Shown: piece after piece, positions 63,743 to 64,000 of the stretch | How positions within the stretch are numbered: position 1 is the stretch's first letter | Layout: each line of letters begins with the position of its first letter | Assembly (NCBI RefSeq): GCF_039822205.1 | Contig: NZ_JBAGBW010000001.1 | Span: 148,345 to 212,344 of the forward strand | Source: Thermodesulfobium sp. 4217-1 | GTDB taxonomy: Bacteria; Thermodesulfobiota; Thermodesulfobiia; Thermodesulfobiales; Thermodesulfobiaceae | DNA: 64,000 nt | Reading direction: 5' to 3' | Program-made: the position numbers and the translations under genes | The notes under the pieces: generated by a model | What the model was told of the DNA's origin: nothing | Databases searched by the model: none | What the model saw: the letters and a program-made list of their open reading frames with translations, nothing else

Positions 63743-63886
63743 AATACCGTACCCCTAAAAACCCAAACGTTATCCAAAAGCCATCTTTTGTAGTAATATT
63801 TGTCATTTTGCTTAAAAAGTGTAATTTAGTGACTGAATATTAATATAGTACTTGACAAATAAAATTTGATAGTATATATTGTATTT
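63743..63886 (+). promoter_or_regulatory. IS left flank with transposase promoter
   Basis: The 144-bp stretch between lptC and the transposase start should contain the left end of the insertion sequence. TTGACA at 63852-63857 and TATATT at 63875-63880, 17 bp apart, form a good promoter for the transposase. The terminal inverted repeat cannot be defined without the right end; a boundary near ACCGTACCCCTAAAAACCC (about 63747-63765) is only a guess. Confidence 0.5.
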
Positions 63887-64000
63887 ATGTACATTCGACC
63901 TAACACAAAGACAGATAAAAAGAATAATAAAAAATATACAACATATGAACTTGTCCAATCCTACAACACACCAAAAGGACCAAGGCAGGAAGTTATCTTG
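63887..64000 (+). mobile_element. IS1634-type transposase, N-terminal fragment
   Basis: Thirty-eight codons are visible, reading MYIRPNTKTDKKNN, then YTTYELVQSYNTPKGPRQEVI. The MYIR opening and the YELVQSYNTPKGPRQ segment are typical for IS1634-family (IS4-related DDE) transposases. The frame is open to the window edge. A consensus promoter lies upstream. No ribosome-binding site is obvious. The element lies directly after lptC. Confidence 0.72.

Overview
The window carries a bacterial chromosomal replication origin and about 74 genes in an AT-rich genome, roughly one third G+C by eye. Gene content points to an anaerobic, flagellated, diderm bacterium. It has a nickel CO dehydrogenase with its CooC maturase, a lipid A/KDO pathway and BamA (so an LPS outer membrane), a complete chemotaxis signalling set and a flagellar export apparatus. 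Protein character and layout resemble Thermodesulfobium-type thermophilic sulfate reducers. That assignment is my inference; no marker here proves it.

Layout. Positions 1-1093 (minus strand) hold rpmH-rnpA-yidD-yidC, divergent from dnaA. The dnaA-dnaN gap (2537-2765) contains seven DnaA-box-like 9-mers and is the likely oriC. Positions 1199-10551 carry dnaA-dnaN-recF-DUF721-gyrB-gyrA and a polyprenyl diphosphate synthase. Positions 10552-29738 form a compact same-strand motility cluster: PilZ protein, fliA, FapA/DUF342, MotE-like protein, motB, fliL, cheY, fliO, fliP, cheB, cheR, cheC, cheD, fliQ, fliR, flhB, an FlhB-tail paralogue, two small proteins, cheW, cheA, an HDOD protein, flgB, a lytic transglycosylase and a Cache-PAS-GGDEF protein. 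A c-di-GMP receptor opens the run and a candidate c-di-GMP synthase closes it. motA, flhA, flgC and flagellin are not in the window.

Positions 29735-51647 are a mosaic of short metabolic units: two MFS transporters, two MORN-repeat proteins (one cytoplasmic, one secreted), cooC-cooS with a strong terminator, MOSC protein plus adenine deaminase, two metallo-beta-lactamase-fold hydrolases, a secreted gluzincin-type peptidase, CIRCE-controlled groES-groEL, a Cache chemoreceptor, an alkyltransferase, gamma-glutamyltransferase overlapping a GlcE-GlcD fusion oxidase, and a peroxiredoxin behind a palindromic operator candidate. Positions 51796-63742 are a cell-envelope block: acyltransferase, rmlA, rmlD, bamA, skp, lpxD, a secreted small protein, lpxC, fabZ, lpxA, kdsA, kdsD, kdsC, lptC. 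An IS1634-type transposase begins at 63887 and runs off the end.

The observations most worth checking are a CX2CX2CX2C cysteine ladder inserted among the metal ligands of KdsA, an lpxC whose conserved N-terminus lies upstream of any ATG/GTG/TTG codon, a CODH with the CX2C type of D-cluster motif, the GlcE-GlcD fusion paired with gamma-glutamyltransferase, and a perfect 14-bp palindrome over the peroxiredoxin promoter. I found no clear defence island, CRISPR array, tRNA or rRNA gene. No gene-free stretch exceeds about 300 bases.
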